Positions 63,901 to 64,000 of a DNA stretch of 64,000 nucleotides are shown here, piece by piece. This stretch comes from Cryptomeria japonica. Lineage: Eukaryota; Streptophyta; Pinopsida; Cupressales; Cupressaceae. Each line of letters begins with the position of its first letter. The stretch's first letter is position 1. Where the stretch lies: positions 169,289,861 to 169,353,860 of the forward strand of contig NC_081406.1 in assembly GCF_030272615.1 (NCBI RefSeq), read 5' to 3'. The notes beneath the pieces are model-generated. The model made no database searches. It saw only the letters and a program-made list of their open reading frames with translations, and was not told the origin of the DNA. Made by a program: the position numbers and the translations under genes.

Positions 63901-64000
63901 TTTGTTTACAAGCTTTTGTTAAAGTTGGGTGAAAATGATGATGAGTTGTTGATGAAATGAAAGATTTATGGTTGGTGAAGTGTTTTGCATACGGATCTCT
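63901..64000 (-). other. Leader upstream of Tat gag-pol
   Basis: AT-rich leader before the ATG. The PBS and 5' LTR are not reached. Confidence 0.5.

Larger units (their letters stand above)
52178..64000 (-). mobile_element. Ty3/gypsy Tat-lineage element, 5' LTR beyond window
   Basis: On the minus strand the order is 5' leader (from the window edge), gag-pol (63900 to 56617), a 2.4-kb 3' noncoding region, polypurine tract and a 3' LTR starting at 54226. Assignment to Tat rests on a second, archaeal-type RNase H between the pol RNase H and integrase, which is characteristic of that plant lineage. The 5' LTR and PBS lie to the right of the window, so LTR identity and target duplication cannot be checked. 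Confidence 0.88.

Overview
The window reads as repeat-rich nuclear DNA of a seed plant, most likely a gymnosperm (conifer type). It is AT-rich, genes are few and have GT-AG introns, decayed LTR retrotransposons are numerous, and there is one plant-type tRNA gene. No bacterial or organellar organisation is seen. Nothing here was searched against databases: family calls rest on motifs read from the sequence, on matching LTR ends and target-site duplications, and on comparing copies inside the window.

Layout, left to right. 1-1.15 kb is a palindrome-rich satellite built on the motif AAGGGGTCATATG. 3.26-4.16 kb holds the ghost of a HIPP gene (heavy-metal-associated isoprenylated plant protein) lacking exons 2 and 3. 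7.2-8.27 kb is a solo LTR with a 5-bp target duplication. 8.3-13 kb is a repeat complex: CT arrays, two duplicated blocks carrying the same satellite motif, and a small two-exon gene whose 3' end runs into the satellite. 13.3-23.5 kb is a tandem segmental duplication carrying two near-identical HIPP genes on the minus strand. 23.5-26.4 kb holds a SINE-like piece and a decayed LINE whose C-terminal part is repeated three times with a 161-bp period. 26.5-27.85 kb has a third, inverted, more diverged HIPP gene. 28-39.4 kb is mostly anonymous DNA containing tRNA-Asp(GTC), a telomere-like CCCTAA patch and a very long (CT)n tract.

The right third is retrotransposons. An LTR element at 39.48-45.73 kb (TSD AGACC) has a zinc-knuckle gag remnant, no recognisable pol, and instead a degenerate second ORF of about 1.1 kilo-codons that I cannot assign. 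A Ty1/copia element at 46.27-51.12 kb (TSD AATAC) has a complete but nonsense-riddled gag-pol. A Ty3/gypsy element of the Tat lineage (second, archaeal-type RNase H; G-patch-like motif) lies on the minus strand from about 52.2 kb to the right edge, and its 5' LTR is outside the window.

The only genes likely to be working are the three HIPP genes and the tRNA. The HIPPs share an HMA fold without the metal-binding CxxC, a Lys/Glu-rich linker and a farnesylation-type C-terminus (CVIC). The most unusual items are the pol-less LTR element with its large unassigned ORF, the HIPP array with its ghost copy and signs of gene conversion, the recurrent palindromic satellite, and a 40-bp-arm hairpin at 23.1 kb.
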